Below are positions 1 through 7,971 of a stretch of DNA of 64,000 nucleotides, piece by piece (the first letter of the stretch is position 1; every line of letters starts with the position of its first letter). Origin of the DNA: Sporosarcina sp. P33. GTDB taxonomy: Bacteria; Bacillota; Bacilli; Bacillales_A; Planococcaceae. Where the stretch lies: assembly GCF_002077155.1 (NCBI RefSeq), contig NZ_CP015027.1, positions 804,501 to 868,500 of the forward strand. Direction: 5' to 3'. The notes under the pieces are model-generated. The model did not search any database. It saw only the letters and a list, made by a program, of their open reading frames with translations, and was not told the DNA's origin. Made by a program: the position numbers and the translations under genes.

Positions 1-1083
1 CCATAAAATCTCTCCTGCACGATCTTTAGCGTAAACCAGCGTCTTTATCTTATTAGCCAAACCTTTTTGCTGATTCGCCATTTCAATTGAAGGCGCTTTC
101 ATTTTCTGTGTAGGAATATATTCAAGCGTTCTCATATCCAGTTCTAGAATGTCGCGGTCTTTCTTAACATAGAAGCCTTGTTTTGCTTTTGCTCCGATCC
201 AGCCATTCTCAATCATTTTTGTTACGACATCCGGCAATTCAAACGTTCTCTGTTCATCGCCGGCCGTTTGATCATAGACGTTTTTCGCAACATGCATATA
301 CGTATCAAGCCCCACTACATCCAATGTACGGAATGTCGCGGATTTCGGACGTCCAATTAATGTGCCGGTAATAGAATCGATTTCACCGATTGTATAGCCG
401 CGTTCAAGCATTTCGTGCAATGTGACTTGCAGGCCGTACGTGCCAATGCGGTTAGCAATAAAGTTCGGAGTATCTTTCGCAATTACGACTCCCTTGCCTA
501 AACGATCTTCGCCGAACACTGTCATGAACTCCACCACTTCTGGCGATGTCGTCTGAGTAGGAATAATCTCAAGCAATTTCAAGTATCTTGGAGGATTGAA
601 GAAGTGTGTTCCAAGGAAGTGTTTCTGAAAATCTTCCGAACGTCCTTCTGCCATCGCTTCAATGCTGATGCCTGATGTATTAGATGAAATAATTGTTCCC
701 GGTTTTCGTACGGTTTCAATCTTTTCATACAAACTCTTTTTAATATCTAAGTTTTCAACGACGACCTCAATGATCCAATCCACATCTTTCAATTGATCTA
801 AATGGTCCTCGAAATTTCCCGGTGTAATTAATGAAAGGTTATTCTTCGTTGTCAAAGGTGCCGGTTTCTGTTTCAGCAATTTCTCCAATGCCCCTGCTGC
901 AAACTTGTTGCGGAATTTCGGATTTTCCGCCGTTAATCCTTTTGCTTCATCATCCGCCCCCAATTTCGGCGGTACGATATCCAGCAAAAGAACAGGAATG
1001 CCAATATTGGCCAAATGCGCTGCAATACCAGAACCCATAACTCCAGATCCTAAAACTGCCGCTTTTCTAATTTGATAAGTCAC
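1..1083 (-). CDS. fadN: 3-hydroxyacyl-CoA dehydrogenase FadN (3' end beyond window)
   Basis: This is the fatty-acid beta-oxidation enzyme that carries hydroxyacyl-CoA dehydrogenase activity and, in full-length FadN/YusL, an enoyl-CoA hydratase part. The N-terminus reads VTYQIRKAAVLGSGVMGSGI, with the Rossmann GxGxxG NAD-binding motif. Further on are IIEVVVENL, SSNTSGISIEAMAEG and THFFNPPRYLKLLEIIPT, all typical of the family. I chose the GTG start at 1083 because GGGAGGAT lies just upstream. The frame stays open to position 1, so the C-terminal part is outside the window. A FadR-type operator sits directly upstream. I identify it from remembered similarity to Bacillus FadN and am confident. 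Confidence 0.95.
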   Translation of the reverse strand, partial: MTYQIRKAAVLGSGVMGSGIAAHLANIGIPVLLLDIVPPKLGADDEAKGLTAENPKFRNKFAAGALEKLLKQKPAPLTTKNNLSLITPGNFEDHLDQLKDVDWIIEVVVENLDIKKSLYEKIETVRKPGTIISSNTSGISIEAMAEGRSEDFQKHFLGTHFFNPPRYLKLLEIIPTQTTSPEVVEFMTVFGEDRLGKGVVIAKDTPNFIANRIGTYGLQVTLHEMLERGYTIGEIDSITGTLIGRPKSATFRTLDVVGLDTYMHVAKNVYDQTAGDEQRTFELPDVVTKMIENGWIGAKAKQGFYVKKDRDILELDMRTLEYIPTQKMKAPSIEMANQQKGLANKIKTLVYAKDRAGEILW

Positions 1084-1106
1084 GTGCAATCCTCCCTTTT
1101 CAACTT

Positions 1107-1124
1107 TGAATGAATGCTCATTCA
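1107..1124. promoter_or_regulatory. FadR-type operator upstream of fadN
   Basis: The sequence TGAATGAATGCTCATTCA has perfect 7-bp arms (TGAATGA/TCATTCA) around a 4-bp centre. It matches the known Bacillus FadR consensus TGAATGANTANTCATTCA apart from the centre. It lies just upstream of the fadN ribosome-binding site, so repression released by long-chain acyl-CoA is the expected control. Confidence 0.85.
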
Positions 1125-1290
1125 TTTCTGGCGTAAAAAAAATACGCGTTGCTTATAAATGCTAGTATAAATCATTTGAAACTATTTCGCAATATTTAAT
1201 TGCTATTTAATCAGATTTTTTAAAATAAGCAATAAAATACCCAATGCTCTATAATCATTGTACACTATTCATTGAATGGAGGCGATAATT

Positions 1291-1611
1291 GTGAAACAAA
1301 TTACATCTGCAGAAGAATTCAACGAAATCATTGCAAACGATCAGCCCGTACTGGTGAAGTTCGAGGCAGACTGGTGCCCTGACTGTAAGCGCATGGATAT
1401 GTTTATCGATCCGATTGTGGAGAAATACGATAACTATACATGGTATGAAGCGGATCGTGACGTTATTCCTGAAATTGCTGAAAAGTATGAAGTAATGGGG
1501 ATTCCTAGTCTGCTTATTTTCCAGAACGGTGAGAAGCATGCACACTTGCACAGCGCGAATGCCAAGTCCCCTGCTCAGGTGACAGAATTTTTGGATGGCG
1601 TAAAGATCTGA
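1291..1611 (+). CDS. Thioredoxin family protein (YusE-like)
   Basis: A single-domain thioredoxin-fold protein of 106 residues. It has the redox motif WCPDC in the context VLVKFEADWCPDCKRM, and the cis-proline loop GIPSLLIFQNG. I placed the start at GTG 1291 because GGAGG at 1278-1282 lies 8 nt upstream; an in-frame ATG at 1276 overlaps that site and is unlikely. There is no signal peptide, so it should act in the cytoplasm as a thiol-disulfide reductase. In Bacillus the YusE thioredoxin is encoded near the fad genes, which fits this position. A strong terminator follows. The physiological partner cannot be told from sequence. Confidence 0.9.
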   Translation: MKQITSAEEFNEIIANDQPVLVKFEADWCPDCKRMDMFIDPIVEKYDNYTWYEADRDVIPEIAEKYEVMGIPSLLIFQNGEKHAHLHSANAKSPAQVTEFLDGVKI

Positions 1612-1633
1612 ACCGTTGATTTCTGACACACGA

Positions 1634-1675
1634 AAATGCTGAGAACCTTCTCGTTCTCAGCATTTGTTTTATTTA
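1634..1675 (+). terminator. Terminator after the thioredoxin gene
   Basis: A 13-bp stem, AAATGCTGAGAAC paired with GTTCTCAGCATTT around a CTTCTC loop, is followed by GTTTTATTTAT. Confidence 0.85.
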
Positions 1676-1689
1676 TGTGTGATTTTTGC

Positions 1690-1855
1690 AGGCTAAGATC
1701 GCTTGCCCCGATGTTATGAGCGCTTGACTTTTGACATTGAGCGCGCCGCTTGATGTTATGAGCGGCTAACCGATAACATTAAGCGCTGGCCGGGATGTAT
1801 GAGCGCCCAGCCGGCAACATTGAGCGCCTGCCGTTGTTTTATGTGCGCCCAGCTT
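1690..1855. repeat. Degenerate 21-bp tandem array, about seven units
   Basis: The core GAGCGC (or a one-base variant) starts at 1718, 1739, 1760, 1781, 1801, 1822 and 1843, a spacing of 21, 21, 21, 20, 21 and 21 bp. Units alternate between a form with ATGTTATGAGC and a form with ACATTGAGC, giving a 42-bp higher-order period. The array ends about 40 bp before the next gene. Confidence 0.8.
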
Positions 1856-1894
1856 TTCATCCAGTTCCACTTATTAATGAAGGAGGAGTTTTAT

Positions 1895-2410
1895 ATGTCC
1901 AAATATATAGACGTCCAAGGCAAGTCTCAGTATGACCATGATATTCACCCCGGCTACCGCCCCTCGGCATGCGGGCCTGTTACAGCTTTTGTTTTGCTGC
2001 GGCATTTTTTCCCGGCCGATCAGACTCTTTCTATTAATGAACTGTATAAAAAGCTTGGCGGCACGAAGATAGGTCTGCCTGCCTGTCGATTTGTCCGCAG
2101 GTTCCGACGTTTGCTCGGCGCAGATTGGACAGTAAAAATATGCGATCTGCAGCAGGCGATGGAGCAGATTGACGCGGGCCGCCCCGTTGCAGTGAAGTTT
2201 GATAAATGGTTCAACTTCAGATGGCGCGGAAATTTTTCATTTGATTATCACTGGGTAGTGATGGCCGGTTATGAATACGTAAAGGGTGACCTTCACATTC
2301 TTGTCCATGACCATGGCGGCAGAAATCGCGATAGCCGTGTCCGGTCCATTCCCTACGGCATGAATCAAAAAATCGTAACGTTCATCAAAATCGAACCATC
2401 AAAACGGTGA
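1895..2410 (+). CDS. C39-like peptidase-fold protein
   Basis: A 171-residue protein resembling the Peptidase_C39_2 group of papain-fold proteins. The likely nucleophile is the cysteine of PSACGPVTAF near residue 25. The likely histidine is in DYHWVVMAGYE, followed by ILVHDHGG where the third catalytic position is expected. There is no signal peptide. ATG 1895 is preceded by AAGGAGGAG and is preferred over upstream in-frame starts that fall in the tandem repeat. Its 3' end overlaps the convergent exonuclease gene by 12 bp. The substrate is unknown; it may be a structural relative rather than an active protease. Confidence 0.75.
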   Translation: MSKYIDVQGKSQYDHDIHPGYRPSACGPVTAFVLLRHFFPADQTLSINELYKKLGGTKIGLPACRFVRRFRRLLGADWTVKICDLQQAMEQIDAGRPVAVKFDKWFNFRWRGNFSFDYHWVVMAGYEYVKGDLHILVHDHGGRNRDSRVRSIPYGMNQKIVTFIKIEPSKR

Positions 2411-3286
2411 AACAGCCAGCCCCTGTTTTGCGATCATGGAGTAGCCCTGCTCTTCCATGATGGCTGCCGTGTCAGCCGTGAACTCAGGAATGACCAGCTC
2501 TTCAAGCGGATCATCGATGATAATTTCACAATGGATGGCGGCAAGCTCTCTCGAAATCATCAGCATGTCTTCATCGGCTGCCAGCTTCTTTTGAATACCT
2601 GCAGTTAATTCTTCCCGTGCCGCAAGCACACCATCCACTGAACCGTACTCCTGAATCAGCTTCAGCGCCGTCTTTGGCCCAATTCCTTTTACACCGGGAT
2701 AACCGTCACTCGCGTCTCCCGTGAATGCTTTCATATCAATGAATTGTGATGGTGTAATTCCATATTCCTCAACGAAGCGCGCTTCATTGTATTCGTCGTA
2801 CTGTGTAAATCCTTTCTTCGTCAACGCAATCGAAACATCAGGCTGCAATAATTGAAGTAAATCCTTGTCGCCCGAAACCACCGTCAGCTTCGCTTCACCT
2901 TTCCATGTCTCAATCAACGAACCGATTAGATCATCCGCTTCCATATTCGGAATCCCGTAACTCTTCCATCCCAAAGCTTCAGATACTTCTCTGGCCATGT
3001 CGAACTGCGGAACCAATTCGGGTGCAGGAGCCGGCCGGTGTGCTTTATAGTCTGCAAATAGGTCATTGCGGAATGTTTTCGCTCCCATGTCCCAGCACAC
3101 CGCCAAATGAGTCGGCTGAAAAATGGAGATGGCACTCATCGTATGCCGCGCAAATCCCTGGACGCCATTCGTCGGCACATCCCATGCATTGCGGAAAAAT
3201 TGTCCTCTGTGTGCCGTCGCAAAAAACGAACGGAACAATAACGCCATTCCATCCACTACTAAAATATGAGGTTTATTTTCATTCAT
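2399..3286 (-). CDS. ypcP: 5'-3' exonuclease (YpcP, PolA-type FEN domain)
   Basis: A stand-alone 295-residue flap/5'-3' exonuclease like the N-terminal domain of DNA polymerase I. Metal-binding acidic motifs are visible in order: LVVDGMALLFRSF near the N-terminus, CWDMGAKTFRNDLFADYKAHR, MEADDLIGSL, VVSGDKDLLQLL and TGDASDGYPGVKGIGPKTA, which includes the helix-hairpin-helix DNA-binding motif. It should remove RNA primers or flaps in replication and repair alongside PolA. The length matches Bacillus YpcP. The gene is convergent with the C39-like gene and overlaps it slightly. Confidence 0.93.
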   Translation of the reverse strand: MNENKPHILVVDGMALLFRSFFATAHRGQFFRNAWDVPTNGVQGFARHTMSAISIFQPTHLAVCWDMGAKTFRNDLFADYKAHRPAPAPELVPQFDMAREVSEALGWKSYGIPNMEADDLIGSLIETWKGEAKLTVVSGDKDLLQLLQPDVSIALTKKGFTQYDEYNEARFVEEYGITPSQFIDMKAFTGDASDGYPGVKGIGPKTALKLIQEYGSVDGVLAAREELTAGIQKKLAADEDMLMISRELAAIHCEIIIDDPLEELVIPEFTADTAAIMEEQGYSMIAKQGLAVSPF

Positions 3287-3363
3287 CTTGTTCCACTTCC
3301 TTTCCTATAGTTTAACACAGCTGACGAATGAAGAGAGGATAAGGTCAAATGACCAACAGGCTG

Positions 3364-3372
3364 CATATGATA
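3364..3372 (+). promoter_or_regulatory. Possible sigma-K -10 element
   Basis: CATATGATA preceded by G fits the sigma-K -10 consensus gCATAnnnTA and lies 29 bp before the TTG start of the first FPG-repeat gene. No convincing -35 was found, so this is tentative. It would fit mother-cell expression of a coat or surface protein. Confidence 0.3.
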
Positions 3373-3400
3373 AAACGAATAGAAAAGGAGGCGTTATCAT

Positions 3401-3961
3401 TTGAATCCGCAAGATGAGTATATGTGGTATTCGCAATACCCGGCGCAATCTTGGCAAGAAAACGAGTATCAAGGCTTCGCGACGGCACAATTATTTTCCC
3501 CTTGGCAATCGTGGTTTCCAGGGCAGCAAAGTTCACAAGGGTTTCCTGGATCCCAATGGTTTCCGGGCATGCCGAGTTTCCCTGGTTTCCCTGGTTCACC
3601 AGGTTTCCCGCCACAGCCGGGTTTCCCAAGTTCACCGACTTTCCCTGCACAACCGAATTTTCCGGGGCAGCAACCGAATCGGCCGGGGCAAGGCGGGCAG
3701 GCTGCTGCACCTACAACCGCGCCGCCCAGTCAAATCCCGAGCTATCCTGAATTCCAGACGTTTGCGGTAGATCCCGGTGCTATTTCGGGCTGTCTGTACC
3801 GCTTTACCTACGTATGGACTTCCAGGAGACGCGGTTTCTGGTTCTATCCGACATTCGTCGGCCGGCAATCAGTGGCAGGATTTCAATGGAACGCAAACAG
3901 ATTCCGATGGGAGTATATCGGGATTGACTTGCAGCGGATCGATGCGTTTCGATGTGTCTGA
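3401..3961 (+). CDS. FPG-repeat protein, possible spore surface component
   Basis: A 186-residue protein that begins at TTG 3401 behind AAGGAGG. Residues about 40-100 are a low-complexity run of Phe-Pro-Gly and related units. The remaining C-terminal part is a compact aromatic domain with [26 protein letters not shown] and [10 protein letters not shown], and two conserved cysteines. The next gene has the same architecture with Tyr in place of many Phe. The C-terminal domain resembles small Bacillales proteins of unknown function. There is no signal peptide. Its neighbour two genes on is a CotZ-like crust protein, so a spore-surface role is inferred, not shown. Confidence 0.8.
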   Translation: MNPQDEYMWYSQYPAQSWQENEYQGFATAQLFSPWQSWFPGQQSSQGFPGSQWFPGMPSFPGFPGSPGFPPQPGFPSSPTFPAQPNFPGQQPNRPGQGGQAAAPTTAPPSQIPSYPEFQTFAVDPGAISGCLYRFTYVWTSRRRGFWFYPTFVGRQSVAGFQWNANRFRWEYIGIDLQRIDAFRCV

Positions 3962-3997
3962 CGCTGCAGGTGCAAATAGAATTGAAGGAGTGATGGT

Positions 3998-4687
3998 TTG
4001 AGTCAGCAGGAAGAAGAAATGTGGTACCCTAAATTGCCCGATGGTTATCCGGGACAGCAGCCACAATATGAAATGTATCATCAGCAAAGCCAGCCGCAGC
4101 AACCAGGATATCAGCAGCAAGGGTGGCCGTACCATGCGCCGCCAAGTCAGCCGAACCATTCATGGCAGCCAGGGTATCCGGGGCAGCAACAGCATGGTTA
4201 TCCTGGGCAGCAGCCAGGGCACCCGGGACAGCAGCATGGGTATCCCGAACATACAGGCTACCCAGGGCAGCATGGTTATCCCGGACAGCCAGGATTCCCA
4301 GGATTCCCAGGATATCCGCCGCAGCCTAATTATCCAGGACATCACGGAAATCAGCATAGCTATCCCGGCGGACATCACGGAGATCAACACGGCTATCCGG
4401 GACAGCATGGCGGCCAGCGCCCTGAGCAAAGTGCACCTACATCCGCACCGCCGAGCCAGACGCCAAGTTATCCGGATTCCCTATTACGGGCTGTGGATCC
4501 GGGCGGCATAGCAGGCTGTCTGTACAGGTACACGTATGTATGGACGTCTCGAAATAAAGGATTCTGGTACTATCCAACATTTGTAGGCAGAACCTCCATT
4601 GCTGGTTACCGATGGGATCCGCGTCATTATCGATGGGAATATTATGGACTGGATTTACAGAAGATTGATTCATTCAGATGTACGTAA
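3998..4687 (+). CDS. YPG-repeat protein, paralogue of the upstream gene
   Basis: A 229-residue paralogue of the preceding protein, starting at TTG 3998 behind GAAGGAG. It is rich in Gln, His, Tyr, Pro and Gly, with many YPGQ and HGYPGQ units between residues about 15 and 140. The C-terminal domain is closely related to the upstream one: [48 protein letters not shown]. The repeats are not true collagen Gly-X-Y triplets. The 36-bp gap and a terminator only after this gene point to a two-gene operon. The His-rich repeats could bind metal, but nothing proves it. Confidence 0.82.
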   Translation: MSQQEEEMWYPKLPDGYPGQQPQYEMYHQQSQPQQPGYQQQGWPYHAPPSQPNHSWQPGYPGQQQHGYPGQQPGHPGQQHGYPEHTGYPGQHGYPGQPGFPGFPGYPPQPNYPGHHGNQHSYPGGHHGDQHGYPGQHGGQRPEQSAPTSAPPSQTPSYPDSLLRAVDPGGIAGCLYRYTYVWTSRNKGFWYYPTFVGRTSIAGYRWDPRHYRWEYYGLDLQKIDSFRCT

Positions 4688-4722
4688 GCGGAATTCCGGT
4701 GTATGTTTTTATTCTATAAAGC

Positions 4723-4757
4723 AAAAAACCTGGCAAAATTGCCAGGTTTTTTATTTG
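4723..4757. terminator. Bidirectional terminator
   Basis: The stem AACCTGGCA/TGCCAGGTT around AAAT has an A-run before and a T-run after it, so it can end both the YPG-repeat gene and the convergent CotZ-like gene. Confidence 0.85.
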
Positions 4758-4837
4758 GTTGCGGCTTCATGCCGCGATCAGAGTAATCTCTTCTGTTATT
4801 AATTTAAGAAAATTCCAGCACTGCATGCGGAGGATGT

Positions 4838-5251
4838 CTATTTCTTCGGCTCAATAATAGGCAGTGGTTTGTTTACTAAGGAAGGCGGCAGTGGTGTGAT
4901 AGCGCAAAAACAATTCAAGTTCACAATAATACATTTCTTTGTTTTCCGAAGTGAATAAAGTTCTGTACAGGAGTCAGTGGGATACCCCTCCATATCCACA
5001 CCTTCAAGTATGGTCAATAATGCGCAGCACGTCTCAATATCTACTTTTTCTACCCGGAAATATGGTGATTTTACGCCGGAGCAATAAGCGCCAAACGGCT
5101 TGTGTAATTTGCAGCCTGTGAGTTTGAAAGGAATTGTATCGTGGACGGAGCGTTTGCAGACAAATTGAAGATCGGCACCCAGTTTGGAAAGACATTGTTG
5201 TTCTTCAAGCAGTTTTTTCATCGAAAGACATATGCATTCAGGATGATTCAT
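4838..5251 (-). CDS. CotY/CotZ family spore crust protein
   Basis: A 137-residue cysteine-rich protein similar to Bacillus CotZ/CotY and ExsY, which self-assemble into the outer spore layer by disulfide bonding. Family hallmarks are HDTIPFKL, SPYFRVEKV, the segment CTELYSLRKTKKCIIVNLNC and CFCAITPLPPSLVNK. The ATG is preceded by GGAAGGAGAG. It converges on the FPG/YPG-repeat pair. Expression is expected in the mother cell late in sporulation; I did not find a clear sigma-K promoter. Confidence 0.88.
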   Translation of the reverse strand: MNHPECICLSMKKLLEEQQCLSKLGADLQFVCKRSVHDTIPFKLTGCKLHKPFGAYCSGVKSPYFRVEKVDIETCCALLTILEGVDMEGYPTDSCTELYSLRKTKKCIIVNLNCFCAITPLPPSLVNKPLPIIEPKK

Positions 5252-5388
5252 GATTTCTCTCCTTCCATTGTCATAAACACATTCTACCTATATATATTAC
5301 AAAGATTGACGCTGAGATAGGCAGTTGCTTGTGGGTTTGCAATAGAAGCATACTGAATGGTGTGTACGCGCTAATTTAAAACATTCTC

Positions 5389-6402
5389 TTATTTTGCTTT
5401 ATTAGCAACATAAACTGCATACGGAATTAAATTTTTAGCTACATCAAACGCCAGTTGGCCATTCCCTGGTCTCCAATTCACTTCAAATATCCAAAGCTTA
5501 TGATTTTCATCGACACCAATATCTATTCCTAGCTCATCGAATTCAACGTCGTATAATTTTTCAAATTCATTTGTGAACCGTTCGGCAAACTTTCGTAAAA
5601 TCTTTCGGATGTTTCTGCTTTCCCCCTCAAACTCCCTTTCTAAAAAGGATGAAAGCGTGCCCATGCTGCCGCCGCGGGAAATATTGCTGGTCACTCTGTC
5701 CTTGGCTCCAATTCGAGGATAAATGATTGTAATCATCCATTTTCCCTGCCCGTCTTTTTGCACATGTATCCGAAAATCATACGGATTCCCTTCTTTTGTC
5801 CGGCATAAAATATACGGCTGCACCAAATACGCCTGATCACTTATGAGCATCTGCAAAACTTCCGTCAGTTCTTCTTTATTCATTGTTTGGTGTTTTGCCC
5901 CTGAAATCGTACAGTACTTTTTCCCATCCTGTTCAATAAACCAGATACCTCTCCCCTGACTTCCGGAAACAGGCTTTACAATTACTTTTTCATATTTTTT
6001 TAACGCGTCAAACACTTCAGCGGCATTCACAATTGTGATCGACGGAATCAAGTAATCTGCGAACTCCGGCATTTTCTCAATCCGTTTGTAGACATTCATT
6101 TTATTCCCGATTGAATAAGATGTGAACGGAATGAGATCTTTAAGCTGCTGATAGACTTTTATTTCCTCATCCGTTTTCATGCCCACCGCGTTGAAAATGA
6201 CATTCGGAAATGGCAGGTCTTTCTGCAGCCACTCGCCATTTTCATAGACATAGCCCATAATCCGGCGTGCGGTAAAATTTACATCTTTCGGTGAAAAGTA
6301 ATAAAATCCAACACCTTCCATTTTAGCAACCGCTGCACAGGCAAAAGCTTTCCTCACATTCTTCGGATGTTTCCTTGTATGCAACATTCCTACTGTCACC
6401 AT
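5389..6402 (-). CDS. YheC/YheD family ATP-grasp, endospore coat-associated
   Basis: A 337-residue ATP-grasp protein of the YheC/YheD family. After an N-terminal domain (VTVGMLHTRKHPKNV) come the ATP-grasp elements VIVKPVSGSQGRGIW, PYILCRTKEGNPYDFRIHVQ and the metal-binding end DIGVDENHKLWIFEVNWRPG. Family members are linked to the spore coat in Bacillus, but the reaction is unknown. ATP-grasp enzymes normally join a carboxylate to an amine or thiol. The gene starts 2 bp after the stop of the next ATP-grasp gene, so the two are probably co-translated. Confidence 0.9.
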   Translation of the reverse strand: MVTVGMLHTRKHPKNVRKAFACAAVAKMEGVGFYYFSPKDVNFTARRIMGYVYENGEWLQKDLPFPNVIFNAVGMKTDEEIKVYQQLKDLIPFTSYSIGNKMNVYKRIEKMPEFADYLIPSITIVNAAEVFDALKKYEKVIVKPVSGSQGRGIWFIEQDGKKYCTISGAKHQTMNKEELTEVLQMLISDQAYLVQPYILCRTKEGNPYDFRIHVQKDGQGKWMITIIYPRIGAKDRVTSNISRGGSMGTLSSFLEREFEGESRNIRKILRKFAERFTNEFEKLYDVEFDELGIDIGVDENHKLWIFEVNWRPGNGQLAFDVAKNLIPYAVYVANKAK

Positions 6403-6404
6403 CT

Positions 6405-7631
6405 CTATCTCTCCTCTTCAGGTTCAATATAAAACCTCAAATTTTTCGCGGCTTGTAATGCGTTTTTCTTAGCTTCTTGCGATGAATTGCCGGTCGCCAT
6501 AACATATCCGTATCTGCTTCCCATCGAAACGGCCGGTGTCATATAGGCACCTTTTCGGGGTTTCACATATACTTCCCGCACCCCTTCCTGTCGCATCGCC
6601 GCATTCTTTCCTGTTACCTTCAATAGATATCCATACGTGCTGATAGTAATGTAGTGTGTATACAGATGACGTTCGTGCTTTCGTTTCAAGTCAACTTCTT
6701 CACCCATAAACAGTTTTAACGTCTCTTCCATCAAGTTAATACCGTATGCTTCTTCAATCATCCGGTTCATCGCGCCGCCGGATATCCGCGGATTTAACTC
6801 AATCAATTTCCATTTACCCCGCACATAGCGCAATTCTATATGGCACGCCACATGCTTTGCGCCCAAGTCGTGACAAATAGATTCCACCGCCTGATAAAGC
6901 GTGGCATATAATTCTTTCTCGAGCTGGAGCTGAAAATCATAACCCGTGATAATGAACTTCAACTCTTTTTTAATATCTTGCTTGATTACGGCGACTATAT
7001 GAAGTTCGCCATGATCAACGACTAGCTCCACCAAATATTGCGGTCCATCCAAATACTCTTCTACTACAATGTTCTGATTTGGATACAGTTTCAGCATCCG
7101 CCTCATCATCGTCGTCATTTCTTTTTTGTCTGCTGCCAGATAGACATCCCTTGACGCTTTCGATAACGGGGACTTAATAATGAGCGGAAAGCGGTGTTCT
7201 TCTGCGATAAACTGCTGCAGATTATTTTCCGGATTATAAACAGCAAACATCGGTGTTACTGGATTATCAGCCAGTGCGGTTCTGGTCAGCACTTTATCTT
7301 CCATCTTCCTGTAGGATTCCCCTGAAATCTTCGACAGACATAATTCATTCATGAGCAATGCCGTCATCGATACAAACGGATCTACAAAGCTGAAAATCCC
7401 TTTAATCTTGCGTCCCTGCTTCTGTAAGAGGCGGATATTCGCGCGAATCTGCTCCTCCGTCAATTCACTTACGTGGATCATTTCCGTGACGTCTGGGAAT
7501 TCCAGTCTCTGATCGATGAATTTCACATTCTCCGTCAGCAAAACCGTCACATAGCCCATTCTATCCGCAGCTTTTATCGCTTCCCTGCTCGAACCACTTT
7601 TCGTAGTTTCCACAAAAACAATAGTATTCAT
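6405..7631 (-). CDS. ATP-grasp ligase domain protein
   Basis: A 408-residue ATP-grasp enzyme resembling carboxylate-amine ligases of the L-amino-acid ligase or carbamoyl-phosphate-synthase-like type. The N-terminal part is NTIVFVETTKSGSSREAIKA. The ATP-grasp core contains FPLIIKSPLSKASRDVYLA, VEEYLDGPQYLVELVVDHG and CHIELRYVRGKWKLIELNPR followed by SGGAM. I use ATG 7631 because GAGGAGAG lies just upstream; a TTG at 7652 overlaps that site. It is the first gene of a tight pair with the YheC-like gene, suggesting both modify one spore or cell-surface product. The substrate is unknown. Confidence 0.85.
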   Translation of the reverse strand: MNTIVFVETTKSGSSREAIKAADRMGYVTVLLTENVKFIDQRLEFPDVTEMIHVSELTEEQIRANIRLLQKQGRKIKGIFSFVDPFVSMTALLMNELCLSKISGESYRKMEDKVLTRTALADNPVTPMFAVYNPENNLQQFIAEEHRFPLIIKSPLSKASRDVYLAADKKEMTTMMRRMLKLYPNQNIVVEEYLDGPQYLVELVVDHGELHIVAVIKQDIKKELKFIITGYDFQLQLEKELYATLYQAVESICHDLGAKHVACHIELRYVRGKWKLIELNPRISGGAMNRMIEEAYGINLMEETLKLFMGEEVDLKRKHERHLYTHYITISTYGYLLKVTGKNAAMRQEGVREVYVKPRKGAYMTPAVSMGSRYGYVMATGNSSQEAKKNALQAAKNLRFYIEPEEER

Positions 7632-7971
7632 TTTTTCACTCTCCTCAGCCAAAACCTATACATCACGTGCAGATGCAGAATGAACAAAATAAGTGGCCAC
7701 TTGTATTTTTTCATTCTCTTATTCATATGAAAATGCACTGTAAGTCTGATAGGCCTTAGAACAAGCCACTATAATGTTTTCAGCATTCTGTCATTTCACA
7801 TGTAAAAACCGGGTAACTTCACAGGCAGAATACCTGAATTTAATAAAATAACCTTTGTGCTATTCTGATAATTAAGTATAATAAAATAATAACTGTATCT
7901 ATAGCAACCGCATGTCAGCCAGCAAAACTGTGCGTGATACAACCAATTCATCATTTAAGGGGAGATCAACT
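7632..7971. other. Intergenic region between divergent operons
   Basis: About 340 bp with no convincing gene. It should hold the promoter of the ATP-grasp pair on the minus strand. On the plus strand TTGTGC at 7855-7860 and TATAAT at 7877-7882, 16 bp apart, form a candidate promoter for the oxidase operon. Confidence 0.5.

Noticed and set aside
1690..1855. CRISPR array
   Set aside because: Units are 21 bp, degenerate, contiguous and without spacers, and no cas genes are present.
3401..4687. Collagen-like (Gly-X-Y) exosporium proteins such as BclA
   Set aside because: The repeats are FPG and YPGQ-type without a regular glycine every third residue, and the C-terminal domain is different.
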